64,000 bases of DNA from Flavobacterium suaedae (GTDB taxonomy: Bacteria; Bacteroidota; Bacteroidia; Flavobacteriales; Flavobacteriaceae): NCBI RefSeq assembly GCF_014642915.1, contig NZ_BMJE01000001.1:554140-618139 (forward strand). Direction: 5' to 3'. The notes under the pieces were generated by a model, which saw nothing but the letters and a program-made list of their open reading frames with translations, ran no database searches and was not told the origin of the DNA. This document shows, piece after piece, positions 45,739 to 55,074 of the stretch (positions are counted from its first letter, which is position 1; each line of letters begins with the position of its first letter). The position numbers and the translations under genes were made by a program.

Positions 45739-46554
45739 TTATTCTTCTGTCGAAAATTTTTCCATTACTTCTGCACTAACTCCTGTCGAAGAGTACCCTC
45801 CGTCATGGAAAAGGTTCTGCATTGTAACCATTCTTGTAAGGTCTGAGAATAATGTAATACAGTAATCCGCACAAGACTCTGCATCTGCATTACCAAGTGG
45901 TGCAATAGAATCGGCATAATCATAAAAAGCATCAAAACCTTTAATACCTGTACCTGCTGTTGTTTTGGTTGGTGACTGTGATACTGTATTAATACGTACT
46001 TTTTTCTCTACTCCATAGTGGTAACCAAAACTACGTGCTATAGACTCAAGCATTGCTTTAATGTCTGCCATATCAGTATAGAAAGGATAAGTACGCTGTG
46101 CAGCCATATATGTTAATGCTACTACACTACCCCCTTCATTTATTACATCCATTTTTTTGGCTACACTAAGCATTTTATGTAAAGACATAGCAGAAACATC
46201 TATACCTTTCATAAAGTAGTCGTAGTTAGACTCTGTATACGATATTTTTTTACGAATGTTTACACTCATACCTATAGAGTGTAATACAAAATCTATTTTA
46301 CCTCCTAAAACTTCTTGTGCCTTTTCATAAAGGTTAGCAATGTCATCTACATTTGTAGCATCGGCAGGTATAATTTCTGAACCTGTTTTTTCTGCTAACT
46401 CATTTATTTGCCCCATTCGCATAGCAATTGGTGCATTAGTAAGTACAAATTTAGCTCCTTGTTCATGTGCTTTTTCAGCAACTTTCCAAGCTATAGAGTT
46501 TTGGTCAAGAGCACCTGTTATAATACCTCTTTTACCTTTTAGTAAATTATACAT
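45739..46554 (-). CDS. fabI: Enoyl-[acyl-carrier-protein] reductase (NADH)
   Basis: FabI carries out the last reduction of each fatty-acid elongation cycle. The 271-residue protein has the glycine-rich NAD region 'GKRGIITGALDQNSIAWKVA', a catalytic Tyr-x6-Lys in 'YTDMADIK' and upstream Tyr in 'AAQRTYPFY', which is the FabI-type active site. 'GYSSTGVS' marks the C-terminus. The ATG at 46552-46554 (MYNLLKG) is preferred because the 12 extra residues of the longer frame are Lys/Asn-rich and precede the conserved N-terminus. It lies 52 bases downstream of recN and probably ends the bamD-fabI cluster. Confidence 0.96.
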   Translation of the reverse strand: MYNLLKGKRGIITGALDQNSIAWKVAEKAHEQGAKFVLTNAPIAMRMGQINELAEKTGSEIIPADATNVDDIANLYEKAQEVLGGKIDFVLHSIGMSVNIRKKISYTESNYDYFMKGIDVSAMSLHKMLSVAKKMDVINEGGSVVALTYMAAQRTYPFYTDMADIKAMLESIARSFGYHYGVEKKVRINTVSQSPTKTTAGTGIKGFDAFYDYADSIAPLGNADAESCADYCITLFSDLTRMVTMQNLFHDGGYSSTGVSAEVMEKFSTEE

Positions 46555-46606
46555 ATCGATCGTGTGTTTGCTTTGTTTATTGATAAACAAATATTATATT
46601 TTTTTT

Positions 46607-48259
46607 TTACTTAAGCAATTCCCTTGCATGGGTTAAAGCAGTTTCCGAAATATCTTTTCCGGAAAGCATCTCTGCTATTTCATTTACCCTCTCATCCTGA
46701 GATAATAATTTAAGTTCGGAAACAGTATTATCACCTTCTGTTGTTTTAAATACTTTATAATGAGTATCGCCTTTTCCTGCAATTTGCGGTAAGTGCGTTA
46801 TAGCAAAAACCTGCATATTTTTACTCATAGCCTTCATAATATCACCCATTTTGTTTGATATTTCCCCTGACACTCCAGTATCTATTTCATCGAATATAAT
46901 AGTAGGCAGGTTAGAATACTCTGCCAGTACCGCTTTTACCGAAAGCATTACACGAGACATCTCTCCACCGGAAGCTACCTTTTTAAACGTACCGAAATCA
47001 GTACCTTTATTTGCTGAGAATAATAAGACAACATTATCTTTCCCATCAGCATAATAACTATCAGAAATTGTTACTTCAAATTTTAGGCGTGCATTTGGCA
47101 TACCTTGCAATGCTAATAATTCAGTAATTTTCTCTGTTAATACCGGTACCGCTTCTCTTCTCTTCTCAGAAATTGTTTCGGCTGTTTCATTAAGTTGCTC
47201 ACGTGCCCCTTCTATTTTTATAGTAAGTTCTTCTATTAAAGTATCTAAATCTTCCGAATAACTTACTTTTTCTTTAAGTACTTCCTGAATAGTCATTAAC
47301 TCTTCTACCGTTGTTACCTGATGCTTTTTTTGCAAAGTATAAATAAGCTGTAGCTTTTGGTTTACCTGTTCCAGTTGTTCAGGGTCATCAATTAATGAAT
47401 CAGAACTTTGCGAAAGTTCATTAGTTATATCATCAAACTCTATTAAAACACTGGAAACTCTTTCATGTAACTGATTATACTCTTCCGAAAAACTACTTAT
47501 TTTTTGCAGTACATTTTTTACCTCTTTCAGGTTTTGCACTACACCTATCTGCTCTTCACTGGCTATGGCTAATACTTTAGCTACCGATTCTTTTATAAAC
47601 TCAACATTACTCAACTTTTCAAGTTCAGCCTCCATCTCCTCCTGTTCACCTGCTTTTAACTTAGCTGTTTCCAGTTCTTCCAGTAAAAAAGCATTATAAT
47701 CCTGCTCTTTAACCAGATTGCTTTTATCTTCTTGTGCTTTAGCAAGTGTTGCTTCTAACTGTTTATATGCTTTAAGCTGACTTTTATAATCTTTCAAAAC
47801 ATTTGCATTATCAGCTATTGCATCAAGCAATTGTTTTTGATAACTTTCATCTGAAAGCTCGCGAGTTTGGTGTTGCGAATGAATATCAATAAGGTAATTA
47901 CCTAACTGTTGTAGTTTTTGAAGGTTTACAGGGCTGTCATTTACAAATGCCCTGGATTTCCCTGAAGGTAAAATTTCTCTCCTAATGATGGTTACATCAT
48001 CATAATCCAAATCATTTTGAGTAAAGAAATCACTAAGGCTGTAATTTTTAATTTTAAAATAAGCCTCTATTACACATTTCTTTTCCTTGTTTTTTAGAGA
48101 GGTAAGGTCTGCCCTGTTCCCCAATACTAAACCAAGTGCACCCAGTAATATAGATTTACCGGCTCCTGTTTCTCCTGTTATTATAGAAAAACCTTCGGAA
48201 AAGTCAATATTAAGTTGCTCTATAAGAGCAAAGTTTTTAATTTGAAGTGTTTGCAGCAT
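46607..48259 (-). CDS. recN: DNA repair protein RecN
   Basis: RecN is an SMC-like ATPase for double-strand-break repair. The 550-residue protein has the Walker A region 'ITGETGAGKSILLGALGL' near residue 30, a long coiled coil (about 150-360), the ABC signature 'VASGGEMSRVML' near 430 and Walker B 'TIIFDEIDTGVSG'. The ATG at 48257-48259 (MLQTLQIKNFALIEQL) gives the canonical start; the 10-residue extension is not conserved-looking. It sits 35 bases after the DUF4835 gene. Confidence 0.97.
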   Translation of the reverse strand: MLQTLQIKNFALIEQLNIDFSEGFSIITGETGAGKSILLGALGLVLGNRADLTSLKNKEKKCVIEAYFKIKNYSLSDFFTQNDLDYDDVTIIRREILPSGKSRAFVNDSPVNLQKLQQLGNYLIDIHSQHQTRELSDESYQKQLLDAIADNANVLKDYKSQLKAYKQLEATLAKAQEDKSNLVKEQDYNAFLLEELETAKLKAGEQEEMEAELEKLSNVEFIKESVAKVLAIASEEQIGVVQNLKEVKNVLQKISSFSEEYNQLHERVSSVLIEFDDITNELSQSSDSLIDDPEQLEQVNQKLQLIYTLQKKHQVTTVEELMTIQEVLKEKVSYSEDLDTLIEELTIKIEGAREQLNETAETISEKRREAVPVLTEKITELLALQGMPNARLKFEVTISDSYYADGKDNVVLLFSANKGTDFGTFKKVASGGEMSRVMLSVKAVLAEYSNLPTIIFDEIDTGVSGEISNKMGDIMKAMSKNMQVFAITHLPQIAGKGDTHYKVFKTTEGDNTVSELKLLSQDERVNEIAEMLSGKDISETALTHARELLK

Positions 48260-48294
48260 ATAGTATTTTGTGCCTTTAATGTCACACAAATATA

Positions 48295-49182
48295 CTATTT
48301 AATATTACTCCATTTAGAAGAATTAAGAGGAGATATTCTGTTTAAAGTATCAACAAGCTGTGTAATAGTAATCATTGGTCCTCCTGAGAAAACAGAAACT
48401 ATTTCATCTGCCTTGGCATCAAAAAATATACGGGTTAAAAAAGCATTAGGTCTTACTTTGTTTACCTCTGCCAGTGTTTGTATTGCCTCCGCCACTTTCT
48501 CTTTACCTTCTTTAACGTTTTTTGCCATCACATCCAGTCCTAAACGATGGTACTGGTATAATGCTTCTCTAAAAGAACTGTAGGTATTGGACAAAAGGTC
48601 GCTTATTAAAAAGTATCGGTTTTGGTTACCATCCTGCTGACTCCAGCCTTTATAACCACCACCCTGCGCTAACGATGCCATATTTTGTGCCTCTTGGTAA
48701 TATGGTGTACCACTATTAAGTTCAAAAGTATCGGCATCCAAACCAATTATAATATTGGCATAAAAAGATATTAAAGCCACCAGGTTAGAACCATAACTGT
48801 TTGGGTTATAAATAAGGTTTTCTGATTGTGTATATCTAAAACCTACATCAGGATCACTGTAGTTTAAAACAGGCGACTGGTATGTTGAGTTATGTACAGG
48901 TCTTGAAGATTGTACCTGCATTGTTGCTTTAAAGTTGTTAGAATTATATTCTGATACGTTTATAAATATAGAACAATCAATACGCTCATTTCTTCCATAG
49001 TTACGGGTTGTCCAGCGTGTATTGTTTATAAACTCTGTAAGCGAAGTTTCCAGTGTTTTAAATAACTGTGTATCACCATCGGTTATCCTGTCTGTATTTA
49101 CCTGCACTATGCAATTAAGCTCCTGTGCTTTTACAGAAAAAGAAAATAACACCAATACCAGTGCTGCTACCCATTTATACAT
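48295..49182 (-). CDS. DUF4835 family protein (PorD-type, T9SS-associated)
   Basis: A 295-residue secreted protein with signal peptide MYKWVAALVLVLFSFSVKAQ. 'LNCIVQVNTDRI' at the mature N-terminus, 'CSIFINVSEY', 'VALISFYANIIIGLDADTFEL' and 'YHRLGLDVMAKNVKEGKEKV' are features of the DUF4835 family. From memory, recent annotation names this family PorD and links it to type IX secretion; its mechanism is not settled. The start overlaps the coaBC stop by 8 bases and recN follows after 35 bases, so it is embedded in a tight operon. Confidence 0.85.
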   Translation of the reverse strand: MYKWVAALVLVLFSFSVKAQELNCIVQVNTDRITDGDTQLFKTLETSLTEFINNTRWTTRNYGRNERIDCSIFINVSEYNSNNFKATMQVQSSRPVHNSTYQSPVLNYSDPDVGFRYTQSENLIYNPNSYGSNLVALISFYANIIIGLDADTFELNSGTPYYQEAQNMASLAQGGGYKGWSQQDGNQNRYFLISDLLSNTYSSFREALYQYHRLGLDVMAKNVKEGKEKVAEAIQTLAEVNKVRPNAFLTRIFFDAKADEIVSVFSGGPMITITQLVDTLNRISPLNSSKWSNIK

Positions 49183-50386
49183 TGTAATGCTGTTTTATTT
49201 TACTAATAATATCTTTTGCAACTTCTTCCTTTGTTTTAAGCTCTGCCGGCTCAACTTCAAAGTTTTTATTTATAAATGTTACTTTGTTTGTTGGTTTGCC
49301 GAACCCCGCCCCTTCATCATTCAGCGAATTTAAAACAATCAAATCTAAGTTTTTTTTCTGTATTTTTTGCTTTGCGTGCTCTAATTCATTTTCTGTCTCT
49401 AATGCAAAGCCAACTAAAAACTGATTTTTCTTTTCCTGTCCCAAAGAAGCTAAAACATCTTTAGTTTTCTCCAGTTCAATAGTTAAATTTTCATCAGCCT
49501 TTTTTATTTTTTGCTGTGCTACTGTTTTAGGTCTGTAATCAGCCACCGCAGCTGCAGCTACTACTGCATCTGCATTTTTAAAATGAGCATGACAGGCATT
49601 ATACATATCCTCTGCCGAGGTTATATTTATAATCTTTACAAGCTCATGTTCTGCTTTCAGGTTTGTGGGGCCACTCACTAAAGTAATCTCAGCACCTTCA
49701 TTTGCAGCAGCAAGCGCAATATCATACCCCATTTTACCTGAAGAATGATTACCTATAAAACGTACAGGGTCTATAGCTTCGTATGTAGGACCTGCAGTAA
49801 TTAGTATTTTTTTTCCGCGTAAGGGTAATTTCGCTGTTATATCCTTTTCAAGAAAAGTGATAATATTTTCAGGTTCTGCCATGCGCCCTTCACCATGAAG
49901 ACCGCTTGCCAGTTCGCCTGACTCTGCCGGAATCATTACATTACCGTATTCCTGTAATGCCTTAAATGTAGCTGTTGTAGAAGGGTGGCGATACATATCT
50001 AAATCCATTGCAGGAGCAAAATAAACAGTGCATTTTGCTGAAAGATATGTTGCCAGTAATAAATTATCTGAACTGCCCGAAACCATTTTAGAGAGCGTGT
50101 TGGCGGTTGCCGGGGCTATTAAAAACAAATCAGCCCAAAGGGCTAATTCTACATGATTATTCCACACCGCGTTTTCATCTTCTTCGTTATAAAATGATGA
50201 ATGCACGGGGTTTTTAGACAACGTGGAAAGTGTAAGCGGAGTTACAAAATCTTTAGCAGCAGGCGTCATGATAACACGAACATGCGCGCCTGCCTTTACA
50301 AAAAGTCTTACTAATGTTGCTGTTTTATAAGCGGCAATACCTCCGGATATACCTAGAACAATTTTTTTACCGCTTAAAACTGACAT
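49175..50386 (-). CDS. coaBC: Bifunctional phosphopantothenoylcysteine decarboxylase / phosphopantothenate-cysteine ligase
   Basis: This enzyme performs two successive steps of coenzyme A synthesis. The 403-residue protein has an N-terminal flavoprotein decarboxylase (CoaC, ~1-185) with 'LGISGGIAAYKTA', catalytic His in 'WNNHVELALWADLFLIAPATANTLSKM' and 'PAMDLDMYRHPST'. The C-terminal ligase (CoaB, ~190-403) has 'LITAGPTYEAIDPVRFIGNHSSGKMG', 'AAAVADYRP' and 'KKADENLTIELEKTKD'. It is 8 bases downstream of rpoZ and overlaps the DUF4835 gene by 8 bases. Confidence 0.97.
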   Translation of the reverse strand: MSVLSGKKIVLGISGGIAAYKTATLVRLFVKAGAHVRVIMTPAAKDFVTPLTLSTLSKNPVHSSFYNEEDENAVWNNHVELALWADLFLIAPATANTLSKMVSGSSDNLLLATYLSAKCTVYFAPAMDLDMYRHPSTTATFKALQEYGNVMIPAESGELASGLHGEGRMAEPENIITFLEKDITAKLPLRGKKILITAGPTYEAIDPVRFIGNHSSGKMGYDIALAAANEGAEITLVSGPTNLKAEHELVKIINITSAEDMYNACHAHFKNADAVVAAAAVADYRPKTVAQQKIKKADENLTIELEKTKDVLASLGQEKKNQFLVGFALETENELEHAKQKIQKKNLDLIVLNSLNDEGAGFGKPTNKVTFINKNFEVEPAELKTKEEVAKDIISKIKQHYNV

Positions 50387-50394
50387 CTATATTT

Positions 50395-50712
50395 TTATTT
50401 TGCTTTTTTGTATGAAACTTTTTCCTCTAACCACTCTTCTACTGCTAAAGCATGTGGTTTAGGAAGTTTTTCATAAAACTTAGATACTTCTATCTGCTCC
50501 TTGTTTTCAAATATTTCTTCAAGGCTGTCATTATAAGTAGCAAATTCCTCAAGCTTTTCTATAAGCTCTTTTTTAATTTCTGTATTAATCTGCCCTGCTC
50601 TTTTAGCTATAATAGTAATAGCTTCATATATGTTACCTGTCGGCTCTTCAATCTTACTTCTGTTGTAAGTAACTGTGTTTACAGGAGCTTGTGCTTTTTT
50701 TAAATCTATCAT
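50395..50712 (-). CDS. rpoZ: DNA-directed RNA polymerase subunit omega
   Basis: A 105-residue omega subunit of the Bacteroidota type. The core omega motif is 'GNIYEAITIIAKRAGQINTEIKKEL' (residues ~27-51), in which the Ala-Arg segment aligns with the RpoZ/RPB6 fold; the C-terminal ~50 residues are an acidic extension. Its place between bamD (17-base gap) and coaBC (8-base gap) is the usual neighbourhood for this gene, since rpoZ and coaBC are adjacent in many phyla. Confidence 0.9.
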   Translation of the reverse strand: MIDLKKAQAPVNTVTYNRSKIEEPTGNIYEAITIIAKRAGQINTEIKKELIEKLEEFATYNDSLEEIFENKEQIEVSKFYEKLPKPHALAVEEWLEEKVSYKKAK

Positions 50713-50729
50713 AATATAATGACTCTTTG

Positions 50730-51536
50730 TTATTTAGAATATAATTGTAATTCGTTTTCCAGTTCTTTCTTCATTGCGTCAGCCTGCTTTTTATATTTAG
50801 TATCAGGCTTAAACTTAATCAATTCGTTATAGTTTTGTATAGCTGCTAAAAGACGTTCTTCCTGTTTAGAGCGTACACTGTTAATAGCTAACCTGTAAGA
50901 AGCATCTAATTTATAAAAAAGAGCATCTTCTTTATATTTTGTACCCGGAAAGTTAATCAGGAAGTTATCTAATGCAGTTGCAGCTGCTTTAAAATCTCCA
51001 AAGTACTCGGCTGTTGTATTATATTGTTTTGCTACTTCAAATGCTTTCTTTTCCAGCTTTTCATTAAGTTCTTTTACCAGTGCATTAGCCTCATCCATAT
51101 ATTCAGATTCAGGATAAGTGTTAATAAACACCTGTAGTTTATCTAACGCTTTGTATGTAGCTTCCTGGTCAAGAGAATATCTTGGGGAAAGCATATAGTA
51201 TGATTTAGCTCCTAATAAAAAAGCTTCTTCTCTTTTTTCGCTACGTGGATAGTTTGCTGTAAAATATTCAAACTGATATCCGGCAGTGTAATATGTGCCT
51301 ACCTCATATAATGATTTAGCATAAATGTAAAATAACTTCTCTCCCTGAGGCTTACCCCTGTATGATGGTGTTATCTGCTCGGCAAGCCGTACTGTTTTGG
51401 AGTATTTTCCCTGATCATACATTTGCACAGCGATATCATATTTAAACTTAAGATCTTCTGACTTAAGTGCTTTTTGGTATTGGCTGCATGATGTTAACAC
51501 TGCCGCAAGTATGAATATATACAGGTATTTCGCCAT
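50730..51536 (-). CDS. bamD: Outer membrane protein assembly factor BamD
   Basis: A 268-residue lipoprotein of the BAM complex that helps insert beta-barrel proteins in the outer membrane. The lipobox is 'AVLTSC' with Cys17, followed by 'SQYQKALKSEDLKFKYDIAVQMYDQGKY'. Five TPR-like repeats follow, including 'FYIYAKSLYEVGTYYTAGYQFEYFTANYPRS' and 'LINFPGTKYKEDALFYK'. It is the first gene of the bamD-rpoZ-coaBC-DUF4835-recN cluster. Confidence 0.93.
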   Translation of the reverse strand: MAKYLYIFILAAVLTSCSQYQKALKSEDLKFKYDIAVQMYDQGKYSKTVRLAEQITPSYRGKPQGEKLFYIYAKSLYEVGTYYTAGYQFEYFTANYPRSEKREEAFLLGAKSYYMLSPRYSLDQEATYKALDKLQVFINTYPESEYMDEANALVKELNEKLEKKAFEVAKQYNTTAEYFGDFKAAATALDNFLINFPGTKYKEDALFYKLDASYRLAINSVRSKQEERLLAAIQNYNELIKFKPDTKYKKQADAMKKELENELQLYSK

Positions 51537-51658
51537 TTTAATTTGTTTGTTTTATGCTACAGCTACTGCTGATTTAAAAGCAACTGCAAATTTAGTTAAT
51601 AATTATACAATACAAAATCTTTTTTTAGCTCTCGCTTTTTTTTAAAATCAGGTATAAA

Positions 51659-51683
51659 AAAAGATGCCTTTTGGGCACCTTCC
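51659..51683 (-). terminator. Terminator of ferritin gene
   Basis: Stem AAGATGCC/GGCACCTT (one G-U pair) with a run of A upstream (T-run on the minus strand), 23 bases beyond the ferritin stop. Confidence 0.75.
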
Positions 51684-51705
51684 TTTAAACTCATATATTT
51701 TACTT

Positions 51706-52218
51706 TTATTGCACTATGTTGTGCGCTGTAGAACTAAAGTTCTTCATATCGTTATCAAACATATACAACCCTCCTTTATCATCACCTATCAGGTCTATTT
51801 TATCCAGTATTACTTTAGCAGTAGCTTCTTCTTCTATTTGTTCGGAAACATACCATTGTAAAAAGTTATGCGTAGCATAGTCTTTTTCTTTTAAAGCAAT
51901 ATCAACTAAAATATTGATACATTCTGAAACTCTTACTTCGTGCTCATATAACTGACGGAAAAGTGTTTTAAATGATGTATAGTCCAATTTAGGCTCATCA
52001 AGCTGAGATATCTTTGCTTCTCCTCCGCGCTGGTTTACATATTTTAACAGTTTAAGCATGTGCGCACGCTCTTCGTCAGATTGTTTAAACATAAAAGTAG
52101 CAATACCCTCGAACCCCTTGATTTCTGCCCAAGATGCCATTGCAAGATATATTTGAGAAGACTCTGCCTCTACTTTTATCTGTTCATTTAAAGCGGATTG
52201 TATAATTTCAGGTAACAT
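51706..52218 (-). CDS. Ferritin
   Basis: A 170-residue iron-storage protein of the bacterial Ftn type. Ferroxidase ligands are visible: Glu17 in 'QIKVEAESSQIYLAMASW', Glu/His in 'QSDEERAHMLKLLKYVNQRGG' and Glu in 'WYVSEQIEEEATAKVIL'. Length and the four-helix pattern match FtnA rather than bacterioferritin (no heme Met) or Dps. It forms cytosolic 24-mers in known homologs. Single-gene unit, 36 bases upstream of the dapA stop side on the same strand. Confidence 0.96.
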   Translation of the reverse strand: MLPEIIQSALNEQIKVEAESSQIYLAMASWAEIKGFEGIATFMFKQSDEERAHMLKLLKYVNQRGGEAKISQLDEPKLDYTSFKTLFRQLYEHEVRVSECINILVDIALKEKDYATHNFLQWYVSEQIEEEATAKVILDKIDLIGDDKGGLYMFDNDMKNFSSTAHNIVQ

Positions 52219-52253
52219 AGTAGTCGGTTTTTAAAATTGTGTCTCTTACAAAT

Positions 52254-53132
52254 TTAACCGATTTTTTTTACAAAACCCTCAATACGATCTGCTAAATCTT
52301 CGTTAACCTTTACTAAAGGTAACCTAACAACATCTTCACAAAGTCCTAATGATTTAAATACTGATTTTATTCCTGCCGGGTTACCCTGCTCAAAAATCAT
52401 ATCTATAGCATCAGCAAGCAGGTAGTGTAATGTATAGGCTTCATCAGCTTTTTTCTCACGACCTAAACGTACCATATCAGAGAATTGTTTTGGGAAACCT
52501 TCGGCAATTACTGATATTACCCCTACTCCTCCGGCAAGTATCATCGGCAGCGTTATCATATCATCACCTGAAATTACTAAAAAGTCTTTTGGGGCTTTTT
52601 GTATCAGTTTCATTGCCTGTACTATATCGCCTGCCGCTTCTTTAATCGCTACAATATTATCAAAATCTTTAGCTAGTCGCACTACTGTATCAGGTAGCAT
52701 ATTGCTTGCCGTTCTACCCGGTACATTATACAATATAATTGGTAACGGAGAAGCCTCAGCAACCATTTTAAAATGCTGATAAATTCCCTCCTGTGTTGGT
52801 TTATTATAATATGGCGAAACAGAAAGCACTGCTGTAAAAGCAGATAAATCTCTTATTTTTAATTCTTCTGTTACTGCTGCGGTATTATTACCACCAATAC
52901 CAAGCACTAACGGCAAACGTTTATTATTTGCTTCTACTACAGTAGTAATAACAAGTTCTCTTTCTTCAGCGGTTAAGGTAGCAGCTTCTGCTGTTGTACC
53001 CAGCACTACCAAATAATCAATACCGTTATCTATTTGATAATTCACTATTTTTTTCAAGGCTTCAGTATCTACTGAAAAATCTTGCTTAAACGGTGTAATA
53101 AGCGCTACACCTGTACCTGTTATTGCCTGCAT
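52254..53132 (-). CDS. dapA: 4-hydroxy-tetrahydrodipicolinate synthase
   Basis: DapA condenses pyruvate with aspartate semialdehyde, the first committed step to diaminopimelate and lysine. The 292-residue protein has '[16 protein letters not shown]' (pyruvate carboxylate-binding Thr pair), the catalytic Tyr in '[14 protein letters not shown]' near residue 135, and the Schiff-base Lys in '[10 protein letters not shown]' near residue 163. The ATG at 53130-53132 ([11 protein letters not shown]) gives the standard start; the 13 extra residues of the longer frame are Lys/Asn-rich and are not part of the family. Confidence 0.97.
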   Translation of the reverse strand: MQAITGTGVALITPFKQDFSVDTEALKKIVNYQIDNGIDYLVVLGTTAEAATLTAEERELVITTVVEANNKRLPLVLGIGGNNTAAVTEELKIRDLSAFTAVLSVSPYYNKPTQEGIYQHFKMVAEASPLPIILYNVPGRTASNMLPDTVVRLAKDFDNIVAIKEAAGDIVQAMKLIQKAPKDFLVISGDDMITLPMILAGGVGVISVIAEGFPKQFSDMVRLGREKKADEAYTLHYLLADAIDMIFEQGNPAGIKSVFKSLGLCEDVVRLPLVKVNEDLADRIEGFVKKIG

Positions 53133-53307
53133 ATGTATATTATTATTTTTCTTTTTAAAACTTATAACCAACTATATACAAACAACATACACTTTTAAAA
53201 ACAATTTCTTAATACTACTTTTTAGTAAAAAATATTTAATAAAGTGTAAAATGGTTGTAATTTTGGCTACTGAATACAAAACTACTTCAATTTAAGTGTC
53301 ATCGCAA

Positions 53308-54087
53308 ATGATAAACCTAAAAAAGAATAGTACAATACAAAGTGTTTTTGTGCTATTTCTAACTTTTTTAATATTAACCTCTTGTGGGTCTGAAAAGCTA
53401 TATAATTCTGAAATTAAAGGTAAACAAATACCTGTTAGCGATACATATAATAACGATAAGCAAATAGAAGATTTTATCGCACCGTATCGTGATCATATCA
53501 ATAAAGATTTAGATAGTGTATTGGCGTATGCACCTGAAACGTTTACCAAAACAAAAGGTAAATGGCAAACCAATATTGGTAACCTGATGGCAGATATGAC
53601 TTTTGAAACTGCTGACACATTACTTTACCAAAGAGAAAAAGAGCATGTAGATATTTGCCTGTTAAACTATGGCGGAATACGCGCTACCATACCACAAGGC
53701 AATGTAACAGCACGTTCAGCTTATGAAATAATGCCTTTTGAAAACAGCCTTATTGTTATGGCACTTAGAGGAAAGCAAGTAAAAGAAATCGCAGAATATA
53801 TTTCGCAAGGCAAACGCCCTCACCCACTGGCAGGAATGTTAATTGTTTTAAACAATAACGGAACTGTTAAAAGTGCTACAGTACAGGGAGAACCGATAGA
53901 TGAAAATAAAGTATACTACGTTGCAACATCTGATTACCTATCTAATGGTGGGGATAATATGAACTTTTTTAAAGAAGCTGTAGCAGAGTATAAACTGGAC
54001 TATAAGCTAAGAAACATCTATATAGATTATTTCAAAAAAGCAGATACACTGCCGGTTAACAATTCAAATCGTATAATTACAGAGTAA
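53308..54087 (+). CDS. 5'-nucleotidase C-terminal domain lipoprotein (split UshA, part 1)
   Basis: A 259-residue lipoprotein: signal with lipobox 'LILTSC'. The mature protein is a stand-alone 5'-nucleotidase C-terminal (substrate-binding) domain: 'GNLMADMTFETADTLLY', 'CLLNYGGIRATIPQGNVTARSAYEIMPFENSLIVMALRGKQV', 'TSDYLSNGGDNMNFF' and 'RNIYIDYFKK'. In UshA-type enzymes this domain follows the metallophosphatase domain in one chain; here it is a separate gene preceding it. The ATG at 53308 is preferred over the GTG at 53296. The gap to the metallophosphatase gene is 6 bases, so the two are expected to act together outside the inner membrane. Confidence 0.9.
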   Translation: MINLKKNSTIQSVFVLFLTFLILTSCGSEKLYNSEIKGKQIPVSDTYNNDKQIEDFIAPYRDHINKDLDSVLAYAPETFTKTKGKWQTNIGNLMADMTFETADTLLYQREKEHVDICLLNYGGIRATIPQGNVTARSAYEIMPFENSLIVMALRGKQVKEIAEYISQGKRPHPLAGMLIVLNNNGTVKSATVQGEPIDENKVYYVATSDYLSNGGDNMNFFKEAVAEYKLDYKLRNIYIDYFKKADTLPVNNSNRIITE

Positions 54088-54093
54088 AGCATT

Positions 54094-55011
54094 ATGAAAA
54101 GAAGAGATTTTATACAGAAAACAGCAGCAGGCTCGGCACTGGTTGTAGGCGGACTTTCATTAAGCAGCTTTACCAACACCAATACTAATAAAGATAATAC
54201 TAAGCGTATCACTATACTACATACTAATGATACGCACAGCCATATAGACCCTTTTGAAAAAACTGACCCCAAATACCCTAATATGGGCGGGGCAGCACGC
54301 AGGGCTACTTTGGTACAGCAAATACGCAGAGAAAATCCAAACACGCTATTACTTGATGCAGGTGATATATTCCAAGGAACGCCATACTTTAACTACTATG
54401 GTGGTGAACTGGAATTTAAGATTATGAGTATGATGAAGTACGACCTTGCTACACTGGGTAATCATGATTTTGACAACGGTATTGAAGGGTTTTACAAACA
54501 ATTACCACATGCTAACTTCGACTTTGTTTCCGCTAACTACGATTTTAAAAACACAGTGCTTGACGGTATTGTAAAGCCTTACAAAACATTTACTTTTGAC
54601 GGTGTTAAAATAGGCGTTTTCGGATTAGGTATACAGCTAAAAGGATTGGTTGACGAACGTAACTACAAAGAAACACTATATATAGAACCTGTTGATGTAG
54701 CTAAAGACATGAGCCGTATATTAAAAACAGAAGAAAAGTGTGATTTGGTTATCTGCCTTTCACACCTTGGTTTTAAATATGGCGGCGATAAAGTATCGGA
54801 TGTAGTGATTGCTAACCAAACAAAAGATATTGACTTAATTATTGGCGGGCATACCCATACTTTTTTAGACAAACCATACATTACCAACAATATTGATGGT
54901 AAAGAAGTTATGGTTAACCAAGTAGGTTGTTATGGTATTAACTTAGGGCAGATAGATTTCTACTTTAAAGAAGGCAAAAAGGCAGCAGAAGGCAGGACTA
55001 TTACCGTATAA
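54094..55011 (+). CDS. Metallophosphatase domain of split 5'-nucleotidase, Tat-type signal
   Basis: A 305-residue calcineurin-like metallophosphatase. The N-terminus 'MKRRDFIQKTAAGSALVVGGLSLSSF' has the twin-Arg layout of a Tat signal. All metal-binding motifs are present: 'ILHTNDTHSH', 'LLDAGDIFQGTPYF', 'TLGNHDFDNG', 'CLSHLGFK' and 'IIGGHTHTFLDKP'. It should hydrolyse nucleotide monophosphates or similar phosphate esters in the periplasm. The usual C-terminal domain is missing and is supplied by the gene just upstream. The pair is a two-polypeptide version of UshA. Confidence 0.93.
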   Translation: MKRRDFIQKTAAGSALVVGGLSLSSFTNTNTNKDNTKRITILHTNDTHSHIDPFEKTDPKYPNMGGAARRATLVQQIRRENPNTLLLDAGDIFQGTPYFNYYGGELEFKIMSMMKYDLATLGNHDFDNGIEGFYKQLPHANFDFVSANYDFKNTVLDGIVKPYKTFTFDGVKIGVFGLGIQLKGLVDERNYKETLYIEPVDVAKDMSRILKTEEKCDLVICLSHLGFKYGGDKVSDVVIANQTKDIDLIIGGHTHTFLDKPYITNNIDGKEVMVNQVGCYGINLGQIDFYFKEGKKAAEGRTITV

Positions 55012-55074
55012 TAATAAATCTAGTTAATTAATTACGAAAGTTTATATATTGCAGCTTCTGAAAACTACAACTAA

